Translations under genes and position numbers: made by a program
Origin: Halpernia humi
GTDB taxonomy: Bacteria > Bacteroidota > Bacteroidia > Flavobacteriales > Weeksellaceae
Length of the DNA: 64,000 nucleotides
NCBI RefSeq assembly: GCF_900108025.1
Contig: NZ_FNUS01000002.1
Location: forward strand, 310,001-374,000
Direction: 5' to 3'
In this document: positions 16,518-25,056 of the stretch, piece after piece
Numbering within the stretch: position 1 is the first letter of the stretch
Layout: each line of letters opens with the position of its first letter
Notes under the pieces: generated by a model
The model's database searches: none
Told to the model about the DNA's origin: nothing
What the model saw: only the letters and a program-made list of their open reading frames with translations

Positions 16518-18179
16518 TTAAACTAATTCAAGCTCGTTTATAGGCGTTAAATGGAGAATTTTATCAGCTCTTTTTGCGCTGGATTCTCGGTGCGTTATGA
16601 TAATGTTGGTGGTGTTATTGATTTTTTCGTCAATATTTTTCAAAATATTTTCTTCTGTTTCGGTGTCTAAAGCGGAAAGTGAGTCATCAAATATCAAAAT
16701 TTTAGGCTGCTTTATCAAGGCTCTTGCGATGCAAATTCTCTGTTTTTGTCCTCCAGAGAGCATCACGCCGCGTTCGCCCACCATCGTATCATATTTATTT
16801 TTAAAACCGATAATGTTATTGTGAACATCGGCAGTTTTGGCGACTTCTTCTACTAATTTATGTGATGGATGGTCTAAAGCGAAACCAATATTATTCTCGA
16901 TAGTATCCGAAAAAAGGTAACTTTCTTGTGGGATATAACCAATGTTATTGCGATAAACTTTCAGATTGTGGTCTTTTAAATTGCGCCCGTCGATGAGAAT
17001 TTCACCTTCGTCTGGATCAATTAATCGGCTCAAAAGTAAGGCGATTGTAGATTTTCCGCTTCCAGTTTTCCCCATAATGGCAAGCGATTTTCCGGCGCCA
17101 ATTTTAAAAGATAAATGGTCTAAAGCCTTAATGCCTGTATTTGGGTAAGTGTAAGAAACATTTCGGAATTCGATTTCTCCGTTGATGTCGTAAGTGGCAG
17201 AATTGGTGTTTATAATTTCGGATTTCATATCCATAAATTCATTCACGCGTTGCATTGAGGCATCGGCTCTTTGGTTAATAGAAGTTACCCAGCCGAGCAT
17301 AGAGAACGGAAAAATAAGAATATTGATGTACATAAAAAATTCTGCAATCGTGCCGACATTCATTTGTCCAGAAATATATTTTTGTCCGCCAATGAATAGA
17401 ATTGCGACATTAAGCAAACCAATTACAAAAATAATGATGGTGAAAAAGTAGGCTTCAGTTTTGGCTAAATCCAAAGATTTGTCTTGGTAATCTCGCACTT
17501 TATCGCTATAATTTTGCTCGATGTATTTTTCTTTTGCAAAAAATTTAATCACGCGAATTCCCGAAAAACTATCCGTCACAAAAGTGGAAATTGCCGATTG
17601 GCTTTTTTGCTTTATTTTGGATTTTTTATTGATGATGGAACTCACTTTATAAATAGCGTAAGATAATATGGGCAACGGAATCAAGGTCCATAAAGTCATA
17701 GAAACATCCGTTCGCAACATATAAAATGTAGTGATAGAGACCAATACCAAAAGGTTAGCAATATACATTACACCAGGGCCGAGATACATTCTAATCGCCA
17801 CAACGTCTTCACTCAAGCGGTTGAGCAAATCTCCGATGGTGGTTTTTTTATAATCGGTGATAGAAATTTCCTGATAATGTCTATATATTTTATTTTTTAG
17901 TTCATATTCAATTTTTCGAGAAGCAACAATGATGGTTTGGCGCATCATAAAAGTGAAAAAGCCCGTCAGAAGTGAAGAGCCAATGATGATGCCTACATTA
18001 ATTAGAACGGTTTCATTAAAACCTGTATTCTTAAAATTAGCAATTTCGTTTACAGAATCGCCAATGAAATGAACCTTGTAAATATTAAAAAAATTGCTTA
18101 AAATAATGAATATAAACCCGTAAAAAAGCAGGAGTTTATGTTTAAGAAAATAGGGATTTAGAGTTTTTAAAGCATTCAT
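16518..18179 (-). CDS. ABC transporter, fused permease and ATP-binding domains
   Basis: 553 residues of the exporter type. The first about 310 residues hold six transmembrane segments, and the rest is the nucleotide-binding domain with Walker A GKTGSGKST, signature LSGGQKQRICIARAL, Walker B ILIFDDSLSALD and the H-loop ITHRES. It works as a dimer in the inner membrane exporting lipids, peptides or drugs; the substrate cannot be told. It is divergent from nusB with about 60 bases between, so the promoters overlap. Confidence 0.93.
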   Translation of the reverse strand: MNALKTLNPYFLKHKLLLFYGFIFIILSNFFNIYKVHFIGDSVNEIANFKNTGFNETVLINVGIIIGSSLLTGFFTFMMRQTIIVASRKIEYELKNKIYRHYQEISITDYKKTTIGDLLNRLSEDVVAIRMYLGPGVMYIANLLVLVSITTFYMLRTDVSMTLWTLIPLPILSYAIYKVSSIINKKSKIKQKSQSAISTFVTDSFSGIRVIKFFAKEKYIEQNYSDKVRDYQDKSLDLAKTEAYFFTIIIFVIGLLNVAILFIGGQKYISGQMNVGTIAEFFMYINILIFPFSMLGWVTSINQRADASMQRVNEFMDMKSEIINTNSATYDINGEIEFRNVSYTYPNTGIKALDHLSFKIGAGKSLAIMGKTGSGKSTIALLLSRLIDPDEGEILIDGRNLKDHNLKVYRNNIGYIPQESYLFSDTIENNIGFALDHPSHKLVEEVAKTADVHNNIIGFKNKYDTMVGERGVMLSGGQKQRICIARALIKQPKILIFDDSLSALDTETEENILKNIDEKINNTTNIIITHRESSAKRADKILHLTPINELELV

Positions 18180-18208
18180 AAGAACGGCAAAATTACAAAT
18201 TTTTATAT

Positions 18209-18216
18209 TATCTTTG
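18209..18216 (+). promoter_or_regulatory. -7 promoter element before nusB
   Basis: TATCTTTG at 18209-18216, 22 bases before the ATG at 18239. The -33 box is not clear. Confidence 0.5.
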
Positions 18217-18238
18217 CAGCATCAAAAAAGTTCATTGA

Positions 18239-19147
18239 ATGTTAGGCAGAAGACAAATTCGCGAGAAAGTGGTGGAAACACTTTATTCTTTTTATCAAAA
18301 CCCAATTGCGGCAGATATTTTGGAAAAAAATATGATTTCGCAGATAGAAAAAATATATCATCTTTATATTTATGAACTTAATTTTTTAGTGGGTTTAAAA
18401 AATGTTGCAGAGCAGCAGATAGAAATTGGCAAACATAAATTCATCAAAACAGAATCCACCATTAATCCCAATCAAAAGTTTATCAATAATAAAGTTTTGC
18501 AGCAATTGGAAGAAAATACGGAGCGTTTATCCTTCACTTCCAAGCATTTAGAATTAAAATGGGATTTATATGATGATTTATTGGTGAGAACTTTTCAGCG
18601 CATAAAAGCGGGAAAACGCTACCAAGATTTTATGTCAGATGAAAATTCTTACTCTTTTGAAGATGACCAAAAATTTATTGGGAAATTATTTTTGCGTTAC
18701 ATTGCAGAAAACGAACATTTTCATGAGCATTTAGAAGAAAAAGAATTGAGTTGGGCTGATGATTTTCACATCGCAAATTCAATGATACAAAAAACAGTTG
18801 GTTTTCTTAAACCCAACGAAAGCAGCCACACTTTAATCAAAATGTTCAAAAATGATGAAGATGTAGATTTTGCAAAAAATTTATTGAAATATGCCATCAG
18901 CCATTTGCAAGAATCAGAAGAAAAAGTAAAAGAGCGCTTGCAAAATTGGGATTTGGAGCGGATCTCACTCATAGACAAAATAATAATAATCGCCGCCATC
19001 ACAGAAATGGATTATTTTCCGTTCACACCATCGGCGGTAATTATGAATGAATATATTGAGATTTCTAAGGTATTTTCCTCCGAAAAATCTAATATATTTG
19101 TAAACGGTATTTTAGATAAATACATAAAAGATAAAAACAGAGTTTAG
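18239..19147 (+). CDS. nusB: Transcription antitermination factor NusB (long Bacteroidota form)
   Basis: NusB binds boxA RNA with NusE (S10) and supports rRNA antitermination. At 302 residues it is about twice the length of the E. coli protein, as usual in this phylum: an N-terminal extension of about 170 residues starts with LGRRQIREKVVETLYSFYQNP, and the classical NusB fold occupies the C-terminal part (DLERISLIDKIIIIAAITEM, then PFTPSAVIMNEYIEISKVFS, and the end IFVNGILDK). Followed by DUF1573 and yajC genes on the same strand. Confidence 0.92.
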   Translation: MLGRRQIREKVVETLYSFYQNPIAADILEKNMISQIEKIYHLYIYELNFLVGLKNVAEQQIEIGKHKFIKTESTINPNQKFINNKVLQQLEENTERLSFTSKHLELKWDLYDDLLVRTFQRIKAGKRYQDFMSDENSYSFEDDQKFIGKLFLRYIAENEHFHEHLEEKELSWADDFHIANSMIQKTVGFLKPNESSHTLIKMFKNDEDVDFAKNLLKYAISHLQESEEKVKERLQNWDLERISLIDKIIIIAAITEMDYFPFTPSAVIMNEYIEISKVFSSEKSNIFVNGILDKYIKDKNRV

Positions 19148-19238
19148 TCTTGAAATTGCCATTATAAAATGTGCGAACAAACAAAAATGAAGATTTAGGT
19201 TATAAATATACGACCATTAAAAATAATAAAATCTAGAT

Positions 19239-19715
19239 ATGAAAAGTACAATTAAAGCATTAGCAATAGGTTTTTTAGTAGTTGCAATGGCACAATCTTG
19301 TAAGAAAAAAAGCGAACCTGCTGATCAGTTGCATATTGATACTGCGATGGCATCACCGGTTAATCCAAATGAGGCAGCAGCAAAAGAGGCGCAATCTAAA
19401 CCTTTAACCAACGTTGCGATTTCAGAAGATACTTTTGATTTTGGAACCATTAAAAAAGGCGATGTAAAAAGCCATACTTATGAAATTACGAATACCGGCA
19501 CAAATCCGCTAATCATTTCTCAGGTAAGCCCAACTTGTGGCTGTACGGTTTCAGAATTCACGAAAGAGCCAATTTTACCTGGAAAAAAAGGAAAGATCAC
19601 ATTAAAATTTAATTCAGAAAATTTTGAGGGTGTGGTTCACAAAACGGCGAACGTTTTCGCAAATGTAAGCAAAGCACCAATTGCACTAAATTTTACGGCA
19701 AATATTAAAAAATAA
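19239..19715 (+). CDS. DUF1573 domain lipoprotein
   Basis: 158 residues. A lipoprotein signal ends in VAMAQSC (Cys about 21). The DUF1573 domain covers about 60-155 (FDFGTIKKGDVKSHTYEITN, then PTCGCTV and PGKKGKITLKFNS), an immunoglobulin-like all-beta domain common in Bacteroidota envelopes and of unknown function. The PTCGCTVSE Cys pair is characteristic of the family. It sits between nusB and yajC, a frequent arrangement here, with 10 bases to yajC. Confidence 0.9.
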   Translation: MKSTIKALAIGFLVVAMAQSCKKKSEPADQLHIDTAMASPVNPNEAAAKEAQSKPLTNVAISEDTFDFGTIKKGDVKSHTYEITNTGTNPLIISQVSPTCGCTVSEFTKEPILPGKKGKITLKFNSENFEGVVHKTANVFANVSKAPIALNFTANIKK

Positions 19716-19725
19716 AAATAAAAAA

Positions 19726-20046
19726 ATGATTTCAACAATATTTTTACAAGCAGGAGGAGGATTACAGTCGTTATTATTGCCCTTAATTGCAATGGTTGCA
19801 GGCTTCTATTTATTTATCCTTCGCCCACAAATGAAGAAACAGAAGCAAGAAAAAACCTTCCAAGAAACTATAAAAGTAGGTTCAAGAGTGGTAATGACGT
19901 CTGGAATTCAAGGCAGAATTGCACAAGTGATGGAAGACGGCGTAATTATTGAAACAATGGCTGGCAAAATAAAATTTGAAAAAGCAGCAATTTCTAGAGA
20001 ATTTACGCAACAGCGATTTCCTGACACGACGGAAGTGAAAAAATAA
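19726..20046 (+). CDS. yajC: Preprotein translocase accessory subunit YajC
   Basis: 106 residues. One N-terminal transmembrane segment (about 13-30, LLLPLIAMVAGFYLFILRP) is followed by the family signature RPQMKKQKQ and a cytoplasmic beta domain (GSRVVMTSGIQGRIAQVMED). YajC associates with SecDF in the inner membrane. The gene lies 10 bases after DUF1573, in one operon, and is followed by a terminator. Confidence 0.95.
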   Translation: MISTIFLQAGGGLQSLLLPLIAMVAGFYLFILRPQMKKQKQEKTFQETIKVGSRVVMTSGIQGRIAQVMEDGVIIETMAGKIKFEKAAISREFTQQRFPDTTEVKK

Positions 20047-20099
20047 GATTTTTAAACCACAAAGTCACAAATTTTTGTTCTTTAGTGCGTTACTAAAAT

Positions 20100-20132
20100 A
20101 ATTCCAATACAGAAATGTGTTGGAATTTTTTT
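20100..20132 (+). terminator. Terminator after yajC
   Basis: AATTCCAATACA pairs with TGTGTTGGAATT around GAAA, followed by a T run. Confidence 0.85.
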
Positions 20133-20285
20133 ATTAAAAAGTATTTTCGTCATCTTTAATAAAGAATGATAAAATTAGGGTTAAATATTAGTTAGAAATA
20201 AATTTAAAGTTTTCCGCAACTTAATAATCCTAAATGGTAAAATTCCATTTTTTTCTCTTAAATTGTAAAGGTTAAAATTCATAAA

Positions 20286-21581
20286 ATGGCAAAAGATTCA
20301 GAAAAAATTGGTTTATTAGAAGCCATTTCCATCGGAATTGGTGGAATGGTAGGCGGCGGAATTTTTGCAGTTCTTGGCTTGGCTGTTTCACTTGCAAAAG
20401 GTGGAACGCCCGTTGCATTTCTGGTTGCAGGCATTTTGGCGATGCTTACTTGCTACAGTTATGTAAAACTTTCAGGCGCTTATCCGGATAATGGTGGAAC
20501 TGTGAAATTTATCAATCAAGGTTTTGGGAAAACAGTTTTTTCGGGTGGCGTGAATAATTTGCTTTGGATCAGTTACATCATTATGCTATCGCTTTACGCT
20601 TCGGCGTTTGGCTCTTATGCGCCCAATTTATTTAAAATTTTTCCGGAAGGTAGAATGAATTTTCATATTTATGCTTCAGCTATTATTATTTTTGCGACTG
20701 GTATTAATTATTACAGCATCAAAATTGTCGGGAAAGTAGAATCTTTTGCGGTTGTGATAAAATTAGTAATTCTAGTCACTTTTGTAGCTTTGGGCGCTTA
20801 TGCTTTGATTGGAAATGAAAATATATCTCAATTAAATATTCAAAACTGGGAAAATCCCATCAAATTATTTGCCGGCGGAATGGTGATTTTTGTGGCCTAT
20901 GAAGGTTTTGAACTCATTGCTAATGCAGCACCGGATATTAGAAATCCGAAAAAAAATATTCCGCGTGCTTATTATATTGCCGTGGGATTTGTGATTTTGC
21001 TTTATATTTTAATTGCTATTATTACGGTCGGAACTTTGCCTTTTAAAGAAATTTCCACGGCAAAAGATTACGTTTTAGCCGAAGCCGCAAAACCAATGTT
21101 GGGACAAACGGGTTTCGTAATCATCACAATAACGGCACTTATTTCCACTTTTTCGGCGATAAATGCGTCACTTTTGGGCGGTAGTCGCGTGAATTACGAA
21201 ATTGCCGAAGACGAAGAATTACCAAAAAATTTTCTGTACCAGTTTTGGGCAAAACCGATTGGCTTAATGATTACCGCAGTTTCTACATTAATTTTAACCA
21301 ATATTTTAAAAATCGAAAGTATTTCTACAGCCGGAAGTATTTCATTTATTTTAATTTTTGGCGTGGTAAATTTTGTGGCTTTTAAAAAATCTGAAGATAT
21401 TAACGGTAATAAAGTAATTCCTTTAATTGGTTTTATTTTGTGTGGAATTGCCGTTGTTTCTCTAATTATTGAACAGTATTCCGATAATCAAGTGGGGATT
21501 TTTACTGCTGCAGGAATTATTATTTTTTGCTTTGTAGCGGAATATTTTTATCAGAAACATCGTTCAAAAAATTCAAAATAA
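20286..21581 (+). CDS. APC family amino acid permease
   Basis: 431 residues with 12 predicted transmembrane segments. The N-terminal LLEAISIGIGGMVGGGIFAV is the substrate-binding TM1 motif of APC transporters, and AGGMVIFVAYEGFELIANAA is the TM6 break region. Substrate is unknown. A second permease of the same family occurs at 39747. The gene stands alone. Confidence 0.88.
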   Translation: MAKDSEKIGLLEAISIGIGGMVGGGIFAVLGLAVSLAKGGTPVAFLVAGILAMLTCYSYVKLSGAYPDNGGTVKFINQGFGKTVFSGGVNNLLWISYIIMLSLYASAFGSYAPNLFKIFPEGRMNFHIYASAIIIFATGINYYSIKIVGKVESFAVVIKLVILVTFVALGAYALIGNENISQLNIQNWENPIKLFAGGMVIFVAYEGFELIANAAPDIRNPKKNIPRAYYIAVGFVILLYILIAIITVGTLPFKEISTAKDYVLAEAAKPMLGQTGFVIITITALISTFSAINASLLGGSRVNYEIAEDEELPKNFLYQFWAKPIGLMITAVSTLILTNILKIESISTAGSISFILIFGVVNFVAFKKSEDINGNKVIPLIGFILCGIAVVSLIIEQYSDNQVGIFTAAGIIIFCFVAEYFYQKHRSKNSK

Positions 21582-21595
21582 TTTTGGAAATATGC

Positions 21596-21622
21596 TCTCG
21601 CAAGTTTTGCAGATGACACAGG
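21596..21622. repeat. Short dispersed repeat (CTCGCAAGTTTTGCAGAT)
   Basis: A degenerate copy of the string at 4174-4192, located just after the APC permease gene. The rest of the 255-base gap to dtd holds nothing recognisable. Confidence 0.35.
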
Positions 21623-21837
21623 TTTTTTTCTGGTTTAAATACGGACGCGTAAAGTTTTGTTTTTAATAGCAAGGTTAGAATTATCTTTATTCCGTTGGAA
21701 TATATGCAATATTTTTAAGGCTTAGATTCCTACGGAAATTCAAAATGGTGGTTTAATTATACAAGTAAATTTTTTCTTTTAAAACTTAATTTTCTAAGTA
21801 CTATTTTAAATCTTATTTCTAAAAATATTTTTTTAAA

Positions 21838-22287
21838 TTAAATTTTCGTTTTGCTATCAAAAACCAAAGTGACCGGTCCATCATTTACCAAAGACACTTT
21901 CATATCTGCCGCGAAAATGCCACTTTCAATTTTTAAACCAGATTTTGCAATTTCGGTTTTAAAATAATTAAATAAATCTAAGGCTTTTTGTGGTTTTGCA
22001 GCTTTTATAAAAGAAGGTCGGTTGCCTTTTTTGTAATCTGCGATTAAAGTAAATTGGCTAATGCAAAGGATTTCACCGGAAATATCTTTTATGGAAAGAT
22101 TCATTTTTCCTTCATTATCGCTGAAAATTCTTAAATCTAATATTTTTCGAATGAGCCAATCCGCATCTTCTTTTTCGTCTTGTTCATCCACGCCAATTAA
22201 TAGCAGAAAACCTCTTGAAATTTTACCGACAGTTTTGTTTTCAACTTCTACTTTTGCTTCAGAAGCTCTTTGGATAACGGTTTTCAT
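21838..22287 (-). CDS. dtd: D-aminoacyl-tRNA deacylase
   Basis: Dtd hydrolyses D-aminoacyl-tRNAs, and glycine mischarged on tRNA-Ala, to protect translation. The 149-residue length is normal. MKTVIQRASEAKVEVENK is the standard start, the active-site motif is SQFTLIADYKKGNRPSF at about 79-95, and the cross-subunit Gly-cisPro motif is NDGPVTL at about 136-142. The gene follows the Rieske-like lipoprotein gene on the same strand by 10 bases. Confidence 0.96.
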   Translation of the reverse strand: MKTVIQRASEAKVEVENKTVGKISRGFLLLIGVDEQDEKEDADWLIRKILDLRIFSDNEGKMNLSIKDISGEILCISQFTLIADYKKGNRPSFIKAAKPQKALDLFNYFKTEIAKSGLKIESGIFAADMKVSLVNDGPVTLVFDSKTKI

Positions 22288-22297
22288 TTAGTTAAAT

Positions 22298-22750
22298 TTA
22301 ATTATAAATAGTTAGAGTATTCGTAGAAGAATCATAATTTACAGGATAAGTTTTTGGTGGAACTTGAGAAATTTTTACCGGTTCACCCGTAATTAATATC
22401 CATTCTGCGCCGTCTTTTGGGCAAACAATTTTTGTAGTGTTTCGAACTTCTAAAGTGGTGTTTGTATCCGGACAAATGTGTGGTGCATTTCTGTCGTACG
22501 CTTTAAAAGAATTGGTAGAACGAACGACAATTAAACCTCTCGTGCCGCTACTTTGCTCATTTACATAAATATAGCCGCCCACATTTTGAAGGTTTTGATA
22601 AGCAGGAAGGCTTAAATTTAAAGTCACATTTATGGGTGAGTTTGGGAAGCAACTTACTGTTTCTTCTCGGTTACCACAAGCATTAGTGATTATTAAAGCG
22701 CTGAAAATCAGTATTATTGTATTTATAAAATGGTAAGTATTCGTTTTCAT
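22298..22750 (-). CDS. Rieske-fold-like lipoprotein with altered ligand motifs
   Basis: 150 residues, with a lipoprotein signal ending in TNAC (Cys about 25). The layout of VGGYIYVNEQ, RGLIVVRS, FKAYDRNAPHICPD, VCPKDGAEWIL and TGEPV follows the Rieske [2Fe-2S] fold, whose second box is usually C-x-x-H-G. Here Asp stands where the second His is expected (CPKDG), and the first box also differs. It may bind no cluster or a changed one. It is one of a recurrent group of lipoproteins in this class that I recognise only by pattern. Operon with dtd. Confidence 0.6.
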   Translation of the reverse strand: MKTNTYHFINTIILIFSALIITNACGNREETVSCFPNSPINVTLNLSLPAYQNLQNVGGYIYVNEQSSGTRGLIVVRSTNSFKAYDRNAPHICPDTNTTLEVRNTTKIVCPKDGAEWILITGEPVKISQVPPKTYPVNYDSSTNTLTIYN

Positions 22751-22763
22751 TAAAATAAATTTA

Positions 22764-22771
22764 TATCTTTG
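22764..22771 (+). promoter_or_regulatory. -7 promoter element before greA
   Basis: TATCTTTG at 22764-22771. A leader of about 70 bases follows before the ATG at 22848. Confidence 0.5.
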
Positions 22772-22797
22772 TAACTACAAATCAAGAAAAGATATTG

Positions 22798-22824
22798 TCC
22801 GGCAAATGTCGGATTATTTTTTTT
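22798..22824 (+). promoter_or_regulatory. Hairpin and T run in the greA leader
   Basis: TCCG at 22798-22801 can pair with CGGA at 22810-22813, and a run of eight T (22817-22824) follows. It looks like a weak terminator inside the leader, with about 24 bases more to the ATG. Confidence 0.35.
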
Positions 22825-22847
22825 ATCCACATTAAACAAAAAAAGAA

Positions 22848-23318
22848 ATGGCAAATTATGTAACACAGGAAGGTTTTACTAAAATGAAAACCGAATTGGA
22901 GCAGTTGGAAACCATTGAGAGACCAAGAATTACACAGCAAATTGCAGAAGCACGCGATAAGGGTGATTTATCTGAAAACGCTGAATACGATGCTGCCAAA
23001 GAAGCACAAGGCATGCTAGAAATGCGTATTTCTAAACTAAAAAATATTTTAGCAGATGCTAAAATTATAGATGAAACGAATCTCGATACGTCAAAAGTTT
23101 CTATGTTGACGACGGTTACTTTATTGAATAAAGACACAAAAAAAGAGCAAAAATTCACTTTGGTTCCCGATAATGAGAGTGATATTAAAGTGGGGAAAAT
23201 TTCCATCAGTACACCGATTGCAAAAGGTTTATTAAACAAAAAAATTGGAGAAACTGCAGAGATAGTTTTGCCAAATGGTAATAAATTATCCTTTGAAATT
23301 TTAAATATTAGCATTTAA
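22848..23318 (+). CDS. greA: Transcription elongation factor GreA
   Basis: GreA rescues backtracked RNA polymerase by stimulating transcript cleavage. The 156-residue protein has the N-terminal coiled coil with the acidic tip ARDKGDLSENAEYDAAKEAQ (about 34-53) and the C-terminal FKBP-like domain ending PNGNKLSFEILNI. Operon with the HIT gene 24 bases on. A hairpin in the leader is noted separately. Confidence 0.97.
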   Translation: MANYVTQEGFTKMKTELEQLETIERPRITQQIAEARDKGDLSENAEYDAAKEAQGMLEMRISKLKNILADAKIIDETNLDTSKVSMLTTVTLLNKDTKKEQKFTLVPDNESDIKVGKISISTPIAKGLLNKKIGETAEIVLPNGNKLSFEILNISI

Positions 23319-23342
23319 TTTTTTGAAAATAGAGATTAAAAA

Positions 23343-23732
23343 ATGGAAACAATTTTTACAAAAATCATCAACGGTGAAATTCCTGCCTATAAAATTGCGG
23401 AAAATGAGAAATTTTTGGCTTTTTTAGATGCAATGCCGTTGGTGGAAGGTCATACTTTGGTAATTCCCAAAAAACCAACCGATAAAATTTTTGATATTGA
23501 AAGTGAAGATTTTAAAGAATTGTTTGGTTTTGCGCAACAAGTCGCGAAAAAAATAGAAAAAGCAATTGTTTGTAAAAGAGTTGGGCTTGCCGTAGTAGGT
23601 CTGGAAGTTCCTCACGCACACATTCATCTTATTCCATTAAATAAAATGGATGATATGAATTTTAAAAATGTTCGTTTAAAATTTTCAAAAGATGAATACG
23701 AACGAACAAAAAACTTAATTAAAAATGCATAA
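23343..23732 (+). CDS. HIT family nucleotide-binding protein
   Basis: 129 residues. The histidine triad HAHIHLIP (about 90-97, in VPHAHIHLIPL) identifies the family of nucleotide hydrolases and transferases. The N-terminal ETIFTKIINGEIPAYKI is also typical. The cellular substrate in Bacteroidota is not established; such proteins often hydrolyse AMP-linked molecules. It lies between greA and clpX, both on the same strand. Confidence 0.92.
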   Translation: METIFTKIINGEIPAYKIAENEKFLAFLDAMPLVEGHTLVIPKKPTDKIFDIESEDFKELFGFAQQVAKKIEKAIVCKRVGLAVVGLEVPHAHIHLIPLNKMDDMNFKNVRLKFSKDEYERTKNLIKNA

Positions 23733-23770
23733 AAATTAGTTGAATGGCTGATTTTTAATTTAAAAATATT

Positions 23771-24934
23771 ATGAATTCAAACCAATGTTCTTTTTGCGGT
23801 AGAAAAAGAAATGAAGTGCAAATGCTGGTTTCTGGCAAAGAAGGATTTATCTGCGAAAACTGCATCGAACAAGCGCACGCAATTGTAAAAGAAGGCGAAG
23901 GGAAAAGCAAGTTTGCACCAGCCGAAAATTTAGAGGAACTAAAAAAACCGCGAGAAATCACGAAATTTTTAGATCAATACGTCATCGGGCAAGAGCAGGC
24001 AAAAAAGCAAATGTCTATAGCTGTTTATAACCATTATAAAAGATTGTTGCACGCGAAAGATGAGAATCGGGAAGTGGAGATTGAGAAATCCAACATCATT
24101 ATGATTGGCGAAACTGGAACGGGAAAAACGCTTTTAGCAAAAACAATAGCAAGGGAATTAAATGTGCCTTTCTGTATTGTGGATGCCACGATTTTAACGG
24201 AAGCGGGCTATGTGGGAGAAGATGTGGAAAGTATTTTATCTAGGCTTTTGATGGTGGCGGATTTTGATGTGGAAAGGGCGGAAAAGGGAATCGTGTTTAT
24301 AGATGAAATTGATAAAATTGCGAGAAAATCTGATAATCCAAGTTTGACGAGGGATGTTTCTGGTGAAGGCGTGCAGCAAGGTTTGCTGAAACTTTTGGAA
24401 GGTAGTATTGTGAATGTACCGCCACAAGGGGGAAGAAAGCATCCAGACCAAAAATACATACAAGTGAATACGCAAAATATTCTGTTTATCGCAGGCGGCG
24501 CTTTTGATGGGATTAAGGAAATTATCGAACGAAGACTCAATAAGCAAGCGATAGGTTTTAGCGCAGAAAAATTAAATAAAATTGAGGAGGAAGATTATAT
24601 ATTAAGCCAGTTAAACGCAATAGATTTAAAAACATTTGGATTAATACCAGAACTTTTGGGCCGTTTCCCGATTATTACATATTTAGATAAACTCACAAAA
24701 GAAACAATGATGAGAATTATGACTGAGCCAAAAAATTCAATCGTAAATCAATATGTTGAACTATTTAAAATGGATGGTGTAAATCTAAATTTCTCAAAAG
24801 AAAGTATAATGAAAATTGTAGAAGAGACTTTAGAAAAAGGATTGGGCGCAAGAGGTTTGCGGGGAACAACAGAAAAAGTGTTAGAAAATTATATGTATGA
24901 TATAGACACTTTAGATAAAAATCTACAGCTTTAA
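23771..24934 (+). CDS. clpX: ATP-dependent Clp protease ATP-binding subunit ClpX
   Basis: ClpX unfolds substrates and feeds them to ClpP. The N-terminal zinc finger has C7-x2-C10 and C29-x2-C32 (CSFCGRKR, ICENC). The AAA+ core shows Walker A GETGTGKT, Walker B IVFIDEIDKI, and the pore loop region GYVGEDVES. The protein has 387 residues, slightly shorter than the 400-420 usual for the family, mostly at the C-terminus (ends ENYMYDIDTL and a short tail). The IGF loop for ClpP docking is present (KQAIGFSAE, about 257). The clpP gene is not in the window. Confidence 0.96.
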   Translation: MNSNQCSFCGRKRNEVQMLVSGKEGFICENCIEQAHAIVKEGEGKSKFAPAENLEELKKPREITKFLDQYVIGQEQAKKQMSIAVYNHYKRLLHAKDENREVEIEKSNIIMIGETGTGKTLLAKTIARELNVPFCIVDATILTEAGYVGEDVESILSRLLMVADFDVERAEKGIVFIDEIDKIARKSDNPSLTRDVSGEGVQQGLLKLLEGSIVNVPPQGGRKHPDQKYIQVNTQNILFIAGGAFDGIKEIIERRLNKQAIGFSAEKLNKIEEEDYILSQLNAIDLKTFGLIPELLGRFPIITYLDKLTKETMMRIMTEPKNSIVNQYVELFKMDGVNLNFSKESIMKIVEETLEKGLGARGLRGTTEKVLENYMYDIDTLDKNLQL

Positions 24935-24976
24935 AACAGTGTTTAGACCCTTTTAGCCATAATTTTGACTTAATAT

Positions 24977-25007
24977 TTTGCTGATTAATAAAAATACTAT
25001 ATTTTTG
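24977..25007 (+). promoter_or_regulatory. Consensus promoter of the T9SS cargo gene
   Basis: TTTG at 24977-24980, exactly 19 bases, TATTTTTG at 25000-25007. The ATG is 50 bases downstream. Confidence 0.65.
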
Positions 25008-25056
25008 TAGCTAAATATATTCTCTTTTAAGAGTTTTGTTTTTAAAATACAATCAG

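Noticed and set aside
22856-23314. Minus-strand frame of 152 residues opposite greA
   Set aside because: Full antisense shadow of a universally conserved gene.
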